Origin: Pseudophaeomoniella oleicola
Taxonomy: Eukaryota > Ascomycota > Eurotiomycetes > Phaeomoniellales > Phaeomoniellaceae
Length of the DNA stretch: 64,000 bases
Assembly (NCBI GenBank): GCA_003868215.1
Contig: QWDQ01000043.1
Coordinates: 1 to 64,000 of the forward strand
Direction of reading: 5' to 3'
Below, piece by piece: positions 60,436-64,000 of this stretch. The translations under genes and the position numbers were made by a program. The notes beneath the pieces are model-generated. The model was not told the origin of the DNA and made no database searches. It saw only the letters and a list, made by a program, of their open reading frames with translations. The first letter of the stretch is position 1, and every line of letters starts with the position of its first letter.

Positions 60436-62898
60436 ATATTCCAAATATTTCAACTTACTCGATCAACCTTTCTTTGCTCTCCGGGATTTCTTCTAAACCC
60501 CCCCTTCTCTCTCTCTCTAAAATTATATCATTACATGACCTAATAATTCACTACGGTTATCGTAGTAACCGTCCGTCAGCCGATCAGCCTGTGTGCGGTT
60601 TGGATCGGAGATACTAATTAATCTGGTGCTTCTCCTCTTTTTCTTTCACTCTGTGATCTCACCGTTTTCCCCTACCTAAGGTCGGTAACTAATGCCATGG
60701 CAATGAGGTAATTATGAGGTTTACGGTAACTGTAACTGTAACTGTATCGGAAACTGTAACCTCACCGACCCAAAGTTCTGGGATCGCGCGTGTCCTCATG
60801 CAAGATCTGATCGCCACCAGATCTCGCATAATATGCATCCTGCTGCTGTCCGGTGTACGTAGTATTATCGACAGTCCAGTAACATTGCCCCCAATACTGC
60901 AGCCACGAACTGCCTCCAGTACTCCACTCTCACCCTTTATTGAACAATATTGTCAGGGATCACGGACGTCCACTGCTCCATCACTTCTTTTTTGCACCCA
61001 CCACAGATCCGAAAGTTTTGTGGTTACTAGCGAGCTAGTCACCTCGCAGCAGTACAACGCCTAAGTTCGATTAGGTATGTAGGTATGGTATGGTATGTAC
61101 TTTGGCCTTCGATGGTGACAGACCGTCTTCCTTCCTCTGACGTACATCGCCTCCACATGGAAAAGGAGGCTCACATCGCAAACGGATGTCAGTAAGGACG
61201 TGAGCCAAAAGCCATCTGTTCTGCACACTCAAGGTACGCTTTCGAAGATGTGAGCCAAAGTACTGCAAATCATGGCACACACCAAATCAACCCTCTCAGG
61301 AGAATGCATGATATGGTTTTACGTGAGACTTCAGCCATAACTTTTCGATCGAATCGTATTGCACCTACTTCAGTACGTGAAGCACGACGCCGAAACTGCT
61401 CAAAATGCCGAAATGGTCGTGAGAGTCTGGGTTTGGCTCATGGCATATGACCACTACTGTCTAGCATCTAATCCTCACGAAAAACAACTCCCTTGGTGGC
61501 AACATGAGGCTGCATCCTGCGTCCTTGTCCCGAGTCACACGGCATGCAATGTCACACGGGAACGATCGTTATATTACATGGAACGTCAACTACGCAGCCA
61601 GAATTTGGAAACACTTGAGCGCTAAGGCTCAGTTCATAACAATATGTCGACCCCTTACCCGGCGGAAGCCTTGCAAGTAGTCCACTCGTCAACGGCAAAC
61701 CGTTCCTATCAGGATCTGGATACGAGACAATGGACATGTTTTATGATGTTAAATGAACATCGACGACGACAACGACAGATTATCCTGAGCAGGCCTCTCC
61801 CCCCAGTACCGGGATCAGATTCTGTCCTTTCCTCTGTCAGCAGATCTCTCCCTTTCCCCTCCCATTCATGTCAAGTCAAGCCAGTCAGCCAGTCCGACCA
61901 GCAGGCGTATGTTCCCGGAGACGCGCAACTCAGCATCTCCACCACATCCGATTCGAGGAATATCAGCAGCAGCGGCAGCAACAACAACTCCTGCGACAGG
62001 TAACAGTATATCCAAAACATAGTCCTTCCTCCGGTCCTCCACACAACAGGTAAAACAACCAGCACCATCCTTCTCCATCTTCCTATCTACCGACCCTGCC
62101 TCTTTTCCATCCTCCCTACCCTTGTAGAGCATCCACCACAGCAAACCACCCAACCACTAATCTAGAAAAGCAGTGTACGTCGGTAGGTATATATTGTATA
62201 GTCGAATCAACACAAGTCAAAGACGACCTGCCAACAAAACAATTTTCTTGTCACGAACGAATATCCCCTTTCTCTTCGCGCAGCATACCATATTTCCGGT
62301 CTCCATCTCGTCCATAGCTTGGATCCCTGTCTGACTACCTGCATACCTATGTACATACCTCCCTGACCTATCTATCTATCTACCTATCTAACAACAACGA
62401 CATCGTTATCTCACGTATCCAAAGTACTACCCATTACTACATACTACCTATTTTATCTTATCCAATTCATAGATCAAACCTTCCCCAAATCTCTCCCCTT
62501 GTGATACAGGCATATCATCCATACCATCCACACCGACGCCATACACATCTAGCTTGTGTACGTAGGTACCTTATACCAAGATAGCTGCAGTATCTCCCTT
62601 TTTTTGGGGGGGGTTTCTCCAACATCGACCGCGACAATGATCACGATGAGGGAGAGGGGTTTCGGAGAGGGACAAGGAGTAAGACTTTAAGGTACATCCA
62701 GGCATATAGGTAGTAGGTACACATAAACACGAGCGCATTCACAATATCACACAGTAGCACTCGGCACATACATAATATTCAAAACAATCAGGCCAGATGT
62801 CTCCATACATAAAGTCTACCTAACCTAACCTAATCTACCCTACTCGACCCAAATCCCCCCATCCATCCATGCATCCATCCATCTCAGGGGGTTGTTGG

Positions 62899-64000
62899 TC
62901 ACGATATCCCCAACGAAGGTACACTACCCTGTTCCTCTACCGGTACTGTCGCGCCAATACTGTACGAGACCTTATATCTCATCTTGATGCCGCTTCCATG
63001 GCCTTCTTCGACCCCGCCGACGAAGATCTGTTGCTGGATGCCTTGTGGTTGGTTGGGTGCTAGGTCCCTGCCGGATTGTGGTTTGAGTTGGAGTGTGTAG
63101 CCCTGTAGAGACGGTGGGACCAGAGGTTAGCTTCGCGCGTATTTGTTCACGTGTTTCAAAAATTTACGTGAAAAACAAAGAATGAGAGGCGTAAAGGATA
63201 GAGGTTTGGCTATGAAAGAAGGAAAAACATGGCGATGATGGCTTACCTTTTCGACGGCAAGCTGGAAATGCAGGCCAGCTATTGGCTGAGATGTCGTATT
63301 GGAGAATAATGCGAGAATGTGGATGCCTGTCTGTCCAGGTTGTCTTTTGCATTTGAAGTCGATTTTGACGTGAGATGAATGGACAAGCACGTTGTTGGTA
63401 GATGGTGCAGAAGGTTCGGGTAATGATGAACTAAACGCCCAATCATCTTCGTTGTTGTCCGTTCGGGAGGCTGACTGCGTGGTGGACGTCCCTCCAATAT
63501 CCAATAAAGATGATGGAGGTCCTGTGTGGGTGGGCGCTTGGGTTGCCGGCATTGGAGATGCAGTACGTGATGTGGGGTGGATTAATGCAGCAAAAGGGTC
63601 CGCAGGTGCTGCAGGTGCTGCAGGTTTACTGTGAAGTTGCTGCTGTTGGAGCATACTGGGGGCTGGCGTCGAAGGTTTCGACGGTGCCTTCGGACTTGAC
63701 AAAGCTGCAAATGCGTCGTAGTTCGGCTTAGGCGATGATGGAGCCTGAGGAGGGGGAGCAGAAGTTACAGGAGCGGGTGCTTTAGCGGTGTTCGATTGAG
63801 TCGTTGATGACAATAAGGCTGGACCTGGAATATCTGTGACGAACTCATCAGTACGCGAACCAACACGATACTGGGGACCCTCACTTGTGTTCGCGCCAAA
63901 CCCGAGAGATATACCCCCTGTCTGACCGTACAATTGATCTTGAACCGAGAGCCCTAGCAAATCATCTTCCACACTAGTCTCGGATTGAGGCCCTGCTGCT
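62899..64000 (-). CDS. GGA2: GGA-type Golgi clathrin adaptor, C-terminal part (runs off the window)
   Basis: Arf-dependent monomeric adaptor that sorts cargo from trans-Golgi to endosomes. Only the hinge and ear are in the window: exon 63247 up to the edge (64000), and last exon 63102-62899. The hinge begins with an acidic clathrin-box-like SVEDDLLGLSVQDQL and continues Pro/Ala/Ser-rich, with several NYDAFAAL / DPFAALI phenylalanine motifs. The gamma-adaptin ear starts at VLVHSSHVKIDFKCKRQPGQTG and runs through FSNTTSQPIAGLHFQLAVEKGYTLQLKPQSG (in two exons), QGIQQQIFVGG and IKMRYKVSYSI to the stop. The VHS and GAT domains expected upstream lie beyond 64000. The intron has GTAAGC and TACAG ends. 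The ear plus hinge exclude a plain AP-1 gamma assignment by size only provisionally. Confidence 0.85.

Larger units (their letters stand above)
57134..62898. other. 5.7-kb gene desert
   Basis: Upstream DNA of the preceding gene and downstream DNA of GGA. It contains an ACAGAGT repeat (57993-58020), GGTGGATGGTGGAT repeats (about 59240-59275), a TACCTAGG-type palindrome cluster (60130-60435), a GTAACT repeat (60726-60746) and CTAC/TATC repeats (62360-62400). Candidate frames at 59618-59992 and 61644-62003 have ATG starts but no recognisable domain. Confidence 0.5.

Noticed and set aside
61644-62003. 119-codon Ser/Gln-rich frame with an ATG
   Set aside because: Composition follows a CAG/CAA-rich tract; no family resemblance.

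Overview
The window looks like a stretch of nuclear chromosome from a filamentous ascomycete (Pezizomycotina). The evidence is compact genes with many short introns (about 42-150 nt) carrying GTAAGT/GTATGT donors and CTAAC/CTGAC-type branch points, fungus-specific families (Hpc2, Slm1, Bsd2-type Rsp5 adaptor, Sds23, Rba50/RPAP1, Ubp2), and intergenic DNA rich in simple repeats and CCTACCTAGGTAGG-like palindromes typical of these genomes. Sequence alone does not fix the class or genus. I see no transposon, provirus, CRISPR, convincing tRNA or rRNA gene.

Left third (1-30 kb). After a homopolymer-rich edge (52-245) come ECO1 (cohesin acetyltransferase, minus), a 4.5-kb gene-free stretch, a secreted GH53 endo-galactanase (minus), HPC2 (HIR histone chaperone subunit, minus) and, divergently, RPAP1/RBA50 (RNA polymerase II assembly). 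SDS23 (CBS-domain phosphatase inhibitor) converges on RPAP1. A secreted Ser/Gly-rich protein, phosphatidylserine synthase CHO1 and snoRNP protein GAR1 follow on the minus strand. GAR1 and cytosolic threonyl-tRNA synthetase THS1 are divergent from a gap of under 200 bp. BSD2, a CBP6/UQCC2-like complex III assembly factor and COQ9 complete this part.

Middle (30-46 kb). GBP2/HRB1-like three-RRM protein has 11 coding exons, including a 4-nt first coding piece and an 8-nt microexon. SLM1 (F-BAR plus PH, TORC2 effector), CutC, a five-exon MFS sugar transporter and complex I subunit NDUFA11 (Tim17 fold) follow.

Right third (46-64 kb). UBP2 deubiquitinase, a 3-kb non-coding stretch holding four copies of a small stem-loop motif with compensating stem changes, an uncharacterised two-exon gene, a conserved fungal protein with a bZIP-like basic region but no visible zipper, a 5.7-kb gene desert, and the C-terminal part of a GGA clathrin adaptor running off the right edge.

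The genes are mainly single-copy housekeeping genes in alternating orientation, not a cluster. Several serve mitochondrial respiration (CBP6-like, COQ9, NDUFA11) or ubiquitin-dependent membrane traffic (BSD2, UBP2, GGA; Rsp5 is the known partner of the first two), but I see no evidence of co-regulation. Exon boundaries were derived by eye from splice signals, reading phase and family similarity; every listed multi-exon model keeps an open frame through to its stop.
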